Shown here: piece after piece, positions 1 to 6,143 of the stretch
How positions within the stretch are numbered: the stretch's first letter is position 1
How the letters are laid out: the number at the start of each line of letters is the position of its first letter
Assembly (NCBI GenBank): GCA_023389455.1
Contig: JAEWEJ010000128.1
Location: forward strand, 1 to 8,179
Length of the DNA stretch: 8,179 nucleotides
Direction: 5' to 3'
Source: Actinomycetes bacterium
Lineage (GTDB): Bacteria; Actinomycetota; Actinomycetes; Actinomycetales; Cellulomonadaceae
Made by a program: the position numbers and the translations under genes
Notes under the pieces: generated by a model
The model's input: the letters and a program-made list of their open reading frames with translations, nothing else
The model's database searches: none
What the model was told of the DNA's origin: nothing

Positions 1-25
1 GCAGGTCGGCATGCTCGTGCGCCAT
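1..25 (-). CDS. Possible 5' end of a further minus-strand gene (8 codons visible)
   Basis: An ATG at 23-25 opens a minus-strand frame reading MAHEHADL before the window edge. No product can be recognised from eight residues. The reason to list it is that a TAGCCT hexamer (TANNNT type) at 32-37 ends seven bases before the A of the ATG, the spacing expected for a leaderless transcript, which is common in actinobacteria. There is no Shine-Dalgarno sequence close to the ATG; a GGGGGAG run lies too far upstream. A convincing -35 box is not visible. It follows two stem-loops that may end the fru operon. It could equally be chance, because the other strand also stays open here. Confidence 0.2.
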
Positions 26-85
26 CGAGCCAGGCTACGCCGCGCTCCCCCGCGGGCGCCCTGACGCGCCGCCCCGCGTCGTGAG

Positions 86-103
86 CCCGGCCCCGGAGCC
101 GGG
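86..103 (-). terminator. GC-rich near-palindrome downstream of ptsI
   Basis: CCCGGC at 86-91 pairs with GCCGGG at 98-103, and the inner bases also pair except for one mismatch, giving an 18-base near-palindrome. It lies 77 bases past the ptsI stop. There is no U-tract, so it would be a GC-hairpin terminator without a T-run, a form often proposed in actinobacteria. Its role is inferred from position only. Confidence 0.35.
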
Positions 104-122
104 ACGCCTCTCGCGGCCTCGG

Positions 123-138
123 GACCGGCATGCCGGTC
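123..138 (-). terminator. Perfect 16-bp palindrome downstream of ptsI, candidate operon terminator
   Basis: GACCGGCATGCCGGTC is its own reverse complement. In RNA it can fold as a 6-bp stem (GACCGG/CCGGTC) with a CATG loop. It begins about 42 bases after the ptsI stop codon and is followed by the second stem-loop at 86-103. No poly-T follows on either strand, so termination is plausible but unproven. Transcript 3'-end protection or a protein-binding site are alternatives. Confidence 0.4.
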
Positions 139-179
139 GGCCCGTCCGCGGCCTGCGGGTCGGCGCGCGGGGCGTGCCG

Positions 180-1895
180 TCACAGGGCGAGGGTGGTGCG
201 CACCTCCGGGTCGACGAGCGCGAGCGCCGCGGCGCGCGCCTCGGTCGCCGTCCGGGCCGCGAGCGCGGCGTCGGCGACCTCCTCGCACGTCTGCAGGGTG
301 TGGCGGCGCAGGGCGAACCGGACCGCGGCGAGCGCACCGGGCGCCATGGACAGGGTGCTGACCCCCAGACCGACCAGCACGAGCGCCATCAGCGGGTCGC
401 CCGCCGACTCCCCGCACACCCCGACGGGCTTGCGCGTGGCACGCCCGGCGCGCGCCGTCGCGGCGACCAGGTCGAGCACCGCGGGCTGCCAGATGTCCAG
501 CAGGTCCGCCAGCTCGCCGCGCAGCCGGTCCGTGGCCATCGCGTACTGCGCCAGGTCGTTGGTGCCGAGCGACACGAAGTCCACCTCGGCGAGGATCTCC
601 TGGGCGCGCAGCGCCGCCGCGGGGACCTCGACCATCACGCCGACGGTCGACACGCCCGCCGCCCGCGCGCGGGTGGCGAAGTCCCGGGCCTCGTCGGGCG
701 TCGCGATCATCGGTGCCATCACCCACGGGGACGCGCCGGTCGCCTCACGGGCGTGCCCGAGCGCGGCGAGCTGCGTGTCGAGCAGCTCGGGGTGCGCGCG
801 CACCAGCCGGTAGCCACGCACGCCCAGGGCGGGGTTCTCCTCGTCGGGCAGCGTGGCGAACGCGAGCGGCTTGTCCGCGCCGGCGTCGAGGGTCCGCACG
901 ACGACCTTGCGCCCGGCGGCCGCCCGCAGCACCGCCGCGTAGGTCTGCGCCTGCTCCTCGACGGTCGGTGCCACCGCGCGGTCGAGGAACAGCACCTCCG
1001 TGCGGAAGAGCCCGACCCCCTCGGCGCCGGCCGTGAGGCGCTCGGCGTCGGCGGCGGTGCCGATGTTGACGAGCAGCCCGACGGCCTGGCCGTCGGCGGT
1101 CCCGCCGGGCGCGTCGTCGGCCTCGAGCGCGGCCTGCGTGGCGCGGCGGCGCTCGACGGCGGCACGCACCTCGTCGTCCGGGTCGGGCAGCACGGTCCCC
1201 GCGGCGGCGTCGACCGCCACGACCGTCCCGGCCGCCAGGTCCGTGGCACCGGCGACCTGCACGACGCACGGCAGCCCGAGCTGGCCGGCGATGATCGCGG
1301 TGTGCCCCGTGGGGCCACCGAGCTCCGTGACGATGGCGACGACGTTCGCCAGGTCGAGCGCCGCGGTGTCCGCGGGCGCCAGGTCCCGCGCGACCACCAC
1401 CGACGGCTGCTCCAGGTGCGGGACCCCCGGCTCGGGCAGCCCCAGCGTGCGCGCGACGACCCGGTCGCGCACCGAGCGCAGGTCGGTCACCCGCTCGGCC
1501 AGGTACCCGCCGGCCTGCTCGAACATGGCGGCGAACGTCGCCACGACGCCGTCGACGGCCGCGACGGGCGGCTCACCGCCGTCGATGCGCGTGAGGACCT
1601 GGCCGCGCAGCGCCGTGTCGTCGGCCATCTGCGCGGTGGCCGCCAGGACGTCACGGACGGTGCCGGTCGCGGCGGCGGACTGCTCCCGCAGGGCCGCAGC
1701 CACCTCGGTGAACGCCCGCTCGACGGTCTCCCGGACCTGCGCCGGCGCCGCGACGGCACCGGCCACGAGCAGCGGGGCGTCGGGGTCCACCGCCGGAGCG
1801 GACCGGACCAGCGCCACCGGGCCGACCGCGACGCCGCGCCCCACCCCCACGCCGCGCAGCACACCCGTGGGCGCGCCGACGGCCGGGGCGCTCAC
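180..1895 (-). CDS. ptsI: Phosphoenolpyruvate-protein phosphotransferase (PTS Enzyme I)
   Basis: Cytoplasmic Enzyme I autophosphorylates from PEP and passes the phosphate to HPr, the first step of every PTS relay. The 571-residue length is normal. The N-terminal HPr-binding and phosphohistidine part runs to about residue 235, with the active His198 in GGPTGHTAIIA. The PEP-binding barrel follows: GLFRTE (Arg298), RTLDAGADKP (Arg334), NPALGVRGYR (Arg360), GVMVEVPAAA (Glu423), SLGTNDLAQY (Asp447), Arg457 and the catalytic Cys494 in VGVCGES. By memory alignment with the E. coli protein, all the PEP-site residues are present, with about ten residues fewer between Arg360 and Glu423. Oddly, the conserved Ser before the active His and the Arg six residues after it are both Gly (197, 204). 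The start is GTG, overlapping the ptsH stop as GTGA, with GGGGCGG a few bases upstream. It is the last gene of the fru operon. Confidence 0.96.
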   Translation of the reverse strand: MSAPAVGAPTGVLRGVGVGRGVAVGPVALVRSAPAVDPDAPLLVAGAVAAPAQVRETVERAFTEVAAALREQSAAATGTVRDVLAATAQMADDTALRGQVLTRIDGGEPPVAAVDGVVATFAAMFEQAGGYLAERVTDLRSVRDRVVARTLGLPEPGVPHLEQPSVVVARDLAPADTAALDLANVVAIVTELGGPTGHTAIIAGQLGLPCVVQVAGATDLAAGTVVAVDAAAGTVLPDPDDEVRAAVERRRATQAALEADDAPGGTADGQAVGLLVNIGTAADAERLTAGAEGVGLFRTEVLFLDRAVAPTVEEQAQTYAAVLRAAAGRKVVVRTLDAGADKPLAFATLPDEENPALGVRGYRLVRAHPELLDTQLAALGHAREATGASPWVMAPMIATPDEARDFATRARAAGVSTVGVMVEVPAAALRAQEILAEVDFVSLGTNDLAQYAMATDRLRGELADLLDIWQPAVLDLVAATARAGRATRKPVGVCGESAGDPLMALVLVGLGVSTLSMAPGALAAVRFALRRHTLQTCEEVADAALAARTATEARAAALALVDPEVRTTLAL

Positions 1896-2191
1896 GACAC
1901 CGCCCCGGACGACGCCGTGGGCTCGGGCGCGTCGAGGTCGGTGGCGAGCAGGGCCACCAGCTCGTCGAGGACCCGGTCCGCGTCGGGCCCCTCGGCCGCG
2001 AGCGTCACCTCCTCGCCGTGCGGCACGCCGAGCGACATGACGAGCAGGATGCTCGACGCGTCGACGGGCGCACCGCCGGGGCGCGCGATGGTGACGGGCA
2101 CGCCGGCGGCGGTGACGGCCTGGGTGAACAGCATCGCGGGGCGGGCGTGCAACCCGACGCGGGAGGCGACGGCGACGGTGCGCTCGGCCAT
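1892..2191 (-). CDS. ptsH: Phosphocarrier protein HPr
   Basis: HPr carries phosphate from Enzyme I to the EIIA domain. The 99-residue protein has the active-site motif VGLHARPAM with His15 and Arg17. The regulatory-serine region reads VDASSILLVMSLG; the Ser46 equivalent is Ser47 because of a one-residue insertion. No HPr kinase is encoded in this window, and most actinobacteria lack one, so phosphorylation there is doubtful. The last 10-14 residues (rich in Asp, Ala, Pro and Ser) are a tail beyond the usual 85-90 residue fold. The start ATG is fixed by AAGGAG at 2197-2202 with a five-base spacer. A much longer open frame runs upstream in the same frame, but it is antisense-like Arg/Gly-rich shadow and not part of the gene. 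It overlaps ptsI by 4 bp and follows fruA after 41 bp. Confidence 0.96.
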   Translation of the reverse strand: MAERTVAVASRVGLHARPAMLFTQAVTAAGVPVTIARPGGAPVDASSILLVMSLGVPHGEEVTLAAEGPDADRVLDELVALLATDLDAPEPTASSGAVS

Positions 2192-2196
2192 GGGGG

Positions 2197-2202
2197 CTCC
2201 TT
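2197..2202 (-). promoter_or_regulatory. Ribosome binding site of ptsH
   Basis: AAGGAG on the minus strand sits five bases before the ATG at 2189-2191. It decides the HPr start inside a frame that remains open far upstream. Confidence 0.85.
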
Positions 2203-2232
2203 CGACTGCGGTCGGGACGGTGGTGCGGGTGG

Positions 2233-3849
2233 TCAGGTCGACGCGAGCTCCGGGTCGCGCTGCTCCTCGGCGGCGCGCTCGGCCGCGACGGCGGGGTCGT
2301 GCGCGAGCGTCTTGAGGACGACGACGACGAACGCCGTCAGGAGCGTGCCGACCACGACGGCCAGGAGGAACCCGAGGGGGTTCCCGATCAGCGGCAGCAC
2401 CCAGATGCCGCCGTGCGGGGCGACGAGGGTCGAGCCGACGGCCATGACGATCCCGCCGGTGGCGGCCGAGCCGACGACGGACGAGACGATGACCCGCCAC
2501 GGGTCGGCGGCGGCGAACGGGATGGCGCCCTCGGAGATGAAGGACGCGCCCAGGAGCCACGCGGCCTTGCCGTTCTCCTGCTCGGCGTGCGTGAACAGGC
2601 GCTTGCGGACGGTGGTCGCGAGGGCCAGGGCCAGCGGCGCGACCATCCCGGCACCCATGACCGCGGCCATGATCCGGTACTGCGTCGCGTCGGTCGCCAG
2701 CCCCTCGGTCGCCAGGCCCGTGACCGCGAAGGTGTACGCCACCTTGTTCACCGGGCCGCCGAGGTCGAACCCCATCATGGCGCCGAGCAGCAGCCCGAGG
2801 AGCACGGCGCTGGAGCCGGACAGCCCCTCGAGCCAGCTCGACAGCCCGTCCATCGCGGCGGCGATGGGCCGCCCGATCAGCACGAGCATGACGACGCCGA
2901 CGATGGCCGAGGACAGCAGCGGGATGACGACGACGGGCATGATCCCGCGGATCCCCCGGGGCACGTTCCAGCGGCTGATCCACAGCGCGACACCGCCCGC
3001 GATGAAGCCGGTGGCCAGGCCGCCGAGGAACCCGGCGCCCACGAACCCCGCGGCGGCGCCGCCGAGGAACCCGGGCACGAGCCCGGGACGGTCGGCGATC
3101 GCGTACGCGATGTAGCCGGAGAGCACGGGCACCAGGAACCCGAAGGCGAGCTGACCGGTCGCGAGCAGGATGACGGACCAGTCCTGCAGCGACGCGGGGT
3201 CTAACCCCGCGACGACCGCGGCCTGGTCGACGGCCGTGACCTCGATGGCGCCCTCGGCGCCACCCCACGCGACCTGCGCGAGCATGTACGACAGGGCGAT
3301 GAGGATCCCACCGGCGGCGACGAACGGGATCATGTAGGACACGCCCGTCATGAGCCACTGCCGGACACGAGTGCCCGCGCCCACCGAGCGCGCGGCGGGC
3401 CGCTCGGAGGCGGCAGCAACTGCCGTCCCCGGAGCCGCTGCCCCCTGCGCCCCCGCCGAGGCGTCCGCCGCACCGGGGGCCGACGCGACGTGGGCGCCGT
3501 GCCCGGGCGCCGAGGTCCCCTCCGCGCCACCGCCCGCACGGCCCGCCTCGACCGCGGCGACGGCGGCGGCGAGGACCCCCGGCGCGTCGTGGACGGCCTT
3601 CTGGACCCCGACGTCCACGAACGGCTTGCCGGCGAACCGCTGCTTGTCCTTGACCTCGAGGTCCGCGGCGTAGATGACGCCGTCGGCCTCGGCGATGAGG
3701 GCCGGGTCCAGCGGCGTCGAGCCGGCGGAGCCCTGCGTCTCGACGTGGACCTCGTGGCCGTTGGCGCGGCCGACCTGCTCGAGGGCCTCGGCGGCCATGT
3801 ACGTGTGGGCGATCCCCGTGGGGCACGAGGTGACGGCGACGAACCTCAT
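2233..3849 (-). CDS. fruA: PTS fructose transporter, fused EIIB-EIIC
   Basis: Inner-membrane fructose permease that phosphorylates its sugar during import, giving fructose 1-phosphate. The 538 residues contain EIIB (about 1-95) with the phosphocysteine Cys9 in TSCPTGIAHTY, a disordered Ala/Gly/Ser/Pro linker (about 101-158), and EIIC (about 159-520) with many hydrophobic membrane spans. EIIC carries the fructose-family signatures GGPVNK (364-369) and SEGAIPF (439-445), plus a Gly-rich stretch at 258-286. A charged tail ends the protein. No EIIA domain is present; EIIA is the separate gene just upstream, with which the start overlaps as ATGA. GAGGTGG at 3857-3863 is the ribosome binding site. 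Leu216 is encoded by TTA, a very rare codon at this GC, and it sits inside a perfect hairpin. Fructose is the best substrate guess because of the adjacent fruK; a mannose or mannitol role is less likely. Confidence 0.95.
   Translation of the reverse strand: MRFVAVTSCPTGIAHTYMAAEALEQVGRANGHEVHVETQGSAGSTPLDPALIAEADGVIYAADLEVKDKQRFAGKPFVDVGVQKAVHDAPGVLAAAVAAVEAGRAGGGAEGTSAPGHGAHVASAPGAADASAGAQGAAAPGTAVAAASERPAARSVGAGTRVRQWLMTGVSYMIPFVAAGGILIALSYMLAQVAWGGAEGAIEVTAVDQAAVVAGLDPASLQDWSVILLATGQLAFGFLVPVLSGYIAYAIADRPGLVPGFLGGAAAGFVGAGFLGGLATGFIAGGVALWISRWNVPRGIRGIMPVVVIPLLSSAIVGVVMLVLIGRPIAAAMDGLSSWLEGLSGSSAVLLGLLLGAMMGFDLGGPVNKVAYTFAVTGLATEGLATDATQYRIMAAVMGAGMVAPLALALATTVRKRLFTHAEQENGKAAWLLGASFISEGAIPFAAADPWRVIVSSVVGSAATGGIVMAVGSTLVAPHGGIWVLPLIGNPLGFLLAVVVGTLLTAFVVVVLKTLAHDPAVAAERAAEEQRDPELAST
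3193..3211 (-). repeat. Perfect inverted repeat around a TTA codon inside fruA
   Basis: CGCGGGGT at 3193-3200 and ACCCCGCG at 3204-3211 are exact reverse complements separated by three bases. The minus-strand codons here read GCG GGG TTA GAC CCC GCG, so the TTA (3202-3204) lies at the loop. The position corresponds to residues 214-219, in the weakly conserved loop between early EIIC membrane spans. It may be mere chance in GC-rich DNA, or a local mRNA hairpin. Confidence 0.6.
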
Positions 3850-4307
3850 GCCGGTACCACCTCACGGGTGACGATCTCGGACACCGTCTGCGCGTCGGGT
3901 GCCTCGAGCAGGGACGTCCGGAACGACTCGTGGACCAGCCGACGAGCCAGCGCCGCGAGGATCTGCAGGTGGTCGGCGTCCCCGGACGCCGGCGCCGCGA
4001 TGAGGAACACCAGCCGGGCGGGGCCGTCGGGCGCGCCCCAGTCGACACCCTCGGCCAGCTTGCCGACCGCGAGGCTGGGCGCGACGACGTGCTCGGACCG
4101 CGCGTGCGGCAGCCCGACGCCGCCGGGCATCCCGGTCGCCATCTGGGCCTCGCGCGCGGCGACGTCGGCCGCGAATCCGTCGGCGTCCGTGACGCGGCCG
4201 GCCGCGGCGAGCAGGTCGACGAGCGCCCGGGTGACGGCGGTCCGGTCGGTGGCGACCATGTCGACCGCGACGAGGTCGGGCGTGATGAGCGGGGTGGTCG
4301 TGGCCAT
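3846..4307 (-). CDS. PTS fructose-type EIIA subunit
   Basis: Soluble EIIA that receives phosphate from HPr and hands it to Cys9 of the EIIB domain. The 153-residue length fits a single fructose/mannitol-type EIIA domain. The signature REAQMATGMPGGVGLPHARS spans about residues 52-71 with the phosphoacceptor His68, and the later FLIAAPASGDADHLQIL stretch (101-117) is typical of the family. The ATG at 4305-4307 is chosen because AAGGAG lies seven bases upstream, inside the end of fruK. The same frame is open further upstream but there overlaps fruK and gives a non-family sequence. It begins one base after the fruK stop and its stop overlaps the fruA start (ATGA), so translational coupling is likely. 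In many proteobacteria this domain is fused to an HPr-like domain (FruB); here it is alone. Confidence 0.94.
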   Translation of the reverse strand: MATTTPLITPDLVAVDMVATDRTAVTRALVDLLAAAGRVTDADGFAADVAAREAQMATGMPGGVGLPHARSEHVVAPSLAVGKLAEGVDWGAPDGPARLVFLIAAPASGDADHLQILAALARRLVHESFRTSLLEAPDAQTVSEIVTREVVPA

Positions 4308-4308
4308 G

Positions 4309-5259
4309 TCAGAGCTCCTTGAGTGCGAGGTCCGGGTCGGGGTCCTCGACGACGCGGACCGCGTCGAGGTCGAGCTGCTCGGGGGTCGGGACGTCCGTGC
4401 CGGGCAGCAGCACCGCGGCGCGCCCCCACGCGACGGCGTTCCGGAGCCTGTCGGGCGGCGACGCGTCGTGGCGCGCGATGAAGCCGGCGAGCGTCGTGTC
4501 GCCGGCACCCACGGTCGAGGCGGGCACCAGCGCGGGCCCCCCGGCCCACCACGTGCGCTCACCGATCACCAGCAGCGCGCCGTGCGCGCCCAGGCTGACC
4601 AGCACGGCGGTGGTCCCCTGCGCGATCACCTCGCGGGCGGCGCCGACGACGTCACCGACCGTCTGCAGGTCCCGCGCGACCAGCTCGGCCAGCTCGCTCT
4701 CGTTCGGCTTGACCAGGCTGAGGCCACCCGCCCGGACGGCGCGGGCGAACGGCGCGCCGGAGGTGTCGAGCACGAGCGGCACACGGTGGCGGCGGGTGAT
4801 CCCGGCGAGCCGCACGAAGAAGGAGTCGCCCGCGCCGGCGGGCAGGGACCCGGCCGCCACGACGGCGCGGGGCCTGGCCAGGACCTGCTCCTCGACGGCC
4901 GCGAGCAGCGCGTCGACCTCGTCCGTGGTCAGCGCCGGCCCGGGCGCGTTGACCTTGGTCGTCGCGCCGTCGTCCTCGACGAGGGTGATGTTGGTCCGGG
5001 TGTCGCCCGCGACCGGCACGGGCACGGCCGGCACCCCGTGCTCGGCCAGCAGCGCGACGAGCCGCGTGCCGTCGGAGCCGCCGACGGGCAGCACCGCGAC
5101 GGCCTCGACGCCCTGGCGGCCCAGGGCGCGGGCCACGTTGATGCCCTTGCCGCCGGGGTGGACGTGGACGTCGTGGGCGCGGTTGACCTCCCCGACCTCC
5201 AGACGGCTCACCTCGAGCGCGCGGTCGAGGCTGGGGTTCGGAGTGACGGTGACGATCAC
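4309..5259 (-). CDS. fruK: 1-phosphofructokinase
   Basis: PfkB/ribokinase-family sugar kinase that converts fructose 1-phosphate and ATP to fructose 1,6-bisphosphate, feeding PTS-imported fructose into glycolysis. The 316-residue protein begins MIVTVTPNPSLDRAL, the hallmark start of 1-phosphofructokinases. It then shows HPGGKGINVARAL (34-46), the KPNESEL substrate-region motif (184-190), and the ATP and catalytic motif STVGAGDTTLAGF (248-260) with the base Asp254. The residue after this Asp is Thr where Ser is more usual. The GTG start overlaps the repressor stop as GTGA; only a weak GGGTGG precedes it, so it is probably translated by coupling. A tagatose-6-phosphate or 6-phosphofructokinase function is less likely, given the fructose PTS immediately downstream. 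Confidence 0.95.
   Translation of the reverse strand: MIVTVTPNPSLDRALEVSRLEVGEVNRAHDVHVHPGGKGINVARALGRQGVEAVAVLPVGGSDGTRLVALLAEHGVPAVPVPVAGDTRTNITLVEDDGATTKVNAPGPALTTDEVDALLAAVEEQVLARPRAVVAAGSLPAGAGDSFFVRLAGITRRHRVPLVLDTSGAPFARAVRAGGLSLVKPNESELAELVARDLQTVGDVVGAAREVIAQGTTAVLVSLGAHGALLVIGERTWWAGGPALVPASTVGAGDTTLAGFIARHDASPPDRLRNAVAWGRAAVLLPGTDVPTPEQLDLDAVRVVEDPDPDLALKEL
4315..4320 (-). promoter_or_regulatory. Ribosome binding site of the EIIA gene within fruK
   Basis: AAGGAG lies seven bases before the EIIA ATG and is embedded in the last codons of fruK. It selects the EIIA start at 4307 and suggests coupled translation of the two genes. Confidence 0.8.
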
Positions 5260-6017
5260 GCGCGCACCACCCGGGTCCCGGCGGCCTCGATCTCGTCGGC
5301 GAGCTCGGGCTGCACGTCGGAGTCGGTCACGAGGGTGTCGACGTCGGCCAGGTCGATCACGCGGGCCAGGTCGGCGCGACCCACCTTGGTGTGGTCGGCG
5401 AGGACGACGGTGCGGCGGGCGGCCGCGGCGAGCGCCCGCTTCACGGCCGCCTCGGCGAGGTCGGGCGTCGTGACACCGTGGGCCGGACTGATGCCGTTGG
5501 CGCCGAGGAAGGCGACGTCGACGTGGATCTCGGCCAGGTCGCGCAGCGCCCACGCGCCCACGGCGGCGAGCGTGCGGCCGCGGACGGTACCGCCGACGAG
5601 GTGCAGCGTCGTGCCCGGTCGGGTGGCGAGCACCGTCGCGACGGGCAGGGCGTGGGTCACCACCGTGAGCTCGCGGTCCGTCGGCAGCAGCTCCGCCAGG
5701 CGGACCGTCGTCGTGCCGGCGTCGAGGATCAGCGCGCCGCCGTCCGGCAGCTCGTCGAGGGCCGCCTTCGCGATCCGCTCCTTCTCGCCCGACAGCACGC
5801 GCTCGCGGTCGGCGATGCCGGGCTCGAAGCCGAGCCGCTCGACCGGGATCGCGCCACCGTGCACGCGTCGCACGAGGCCGTGGCGCTCGAGGGCGGTGAG
5901 GTCGCGGCGGATCGTCTCGGGGGTCACGTCCAGGTCGACGGCCAGCCGGGTGACGTCCACGCGGCCCTCGGCGCGTGCGCGGTCGAGGATCTGCTGGTGT
6001 CGCTCCGGTGCGTACAC
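5256..6017 (-). CDS. fruR: DeoR/GlpR-family transcriptional regulator, probable fructose operon repressor
   Basis: Probable cytoplasmic repressor of the fru operon that it heads. The 253-residue length is standard. An N-terminal DeoR winged helix-turn-helix covers about residues 5-56 (RHQQILDRARAEGRV, then VTPETIRRDLTALERHGLVRRVHGGA, the recognition helix and wing). The C-terminal sugar-phosphate sensor domain shows ILDAGTTT (97-104), VGGTVRG (141-147), FLGANGIS (170-177), GVTTPDLAEAAVKRA (181-195) and LADHTKVG (206-213). These match effector-binding motifs of the family; the likely ligand is fructose 1-phosphate or 1,6-bisphosphate, which is inference. The GTG at 6015-6017 is chosen because MYAPERHQQIL is the common family start. 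Only a G-rich run (GGGGGG) precedes it as a weak ribosome binding site. The upstream region carries repeated RYGTCC motifs that it may bind. Confidence 0.92.
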   Translation of the reverse strand: MYAPERHQQILDRARAEGRVDVTRLAVDLDVTPETIRRDLTALERHGLVRRVHGGAIPVERLGFEPGIADRERVLSGEKERIAKAALDELPDGGALILDAGTTTVRLAELLPTDRELTVVTHALPVATVLATRPGTTLHLVGGTVRGRTLAAVGAWALRDLAEIHVDVAFLGANGISPAHGVTTPDLAEAAVKRALAAAARRTVVLADHTKVGRADLARVIDLADVDTLVTDSDVQPELADEIEAAGTRVVRA

Positions 6018-6060
6018 GTCGGCCCCCCGGTCCCGCCGGCGTCAGGGCGACGCCTTCTCC

Positions 6061-6089
6061 AGGATCACCCCAGACGTCCGGTCTGTCAA
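6061..6089 (-). promoter_or_regulatory. Candidate promoter of the fru operon
   Basis: On the minus strand a perfect TTGACA (6084-6089) is followed after 17 bases by GATCCT (6061-6066), a weak match to TATAAT. Transcription would start near 6053-6055, leaving a leader of about 36 bases before the GTG of the regulator. The -35 match is strong and the -10 match is poor, as is common in actinobacteria or where regulation is tight. A dyad lies in the spacer. Confidence 0.5.
6071..6085. promoter_or_regulatory. Dyad CAGAC-N5-GTCTG in the fru promoter, candidate repressor operator
   Basis: CAGAC at 6071-6075 and GTCTG at 6081-6085 are exact reverse complements around GTCCG. It fills the spacer between the proposed -35 and -10 boxes, where a bound repressor would block RNA polymerase. 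It contains one copy of the GAYGTCCG motif that recurs at 6118-6125. Binding by the adjacent DeoR-type regulator is inference. Confidence 0.4.
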
Positions 6090-6117
6090 CAGATGCAAAG
6101 ATGATCGGAAATGGACG

Positions 6118-6132
6118 GATGTCCGAATCTGT
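6118..6132. promoter_or_regulatory. Second copy of the GAYGTCCG...TCTGT repeat, candidate upstream operator
   Basis: GATGTCCGAATCTGT repeats, with small changes, the GACGTCCGGTCTGT at 6073-6086, 45 bases away (about four helical turns). An inverted GGAC at 6113-6116 makes a small dyad with its GTCC. Two spaced sites are typical for DeoR-family repressors, which can loop DNA, but no consensus for this regulator is known to me. Confidence 0.35.
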
Positions 6133-6143
6133 GGCAACGGGCA

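Noticed and set aside
81..2315. A 744-codon plus-strand frame opposite ptsI and ptsH
   Set aside because: It is a GC-bias shadow with Arg/Gly/His-rich low-complexity sequence, no family motif and no ribosome binding site. The minus strand encodes clear Enzyme I and HPr.
1892..4552. An 886-codon minus-strand frame ending in HPr
   Set aside because: Only the last 99 residues are HPr, with their own AAGGAG site. The rest overlaps fruA, EIIA and part of fruK in a different frame or outside their starts, and shows no coherent product.
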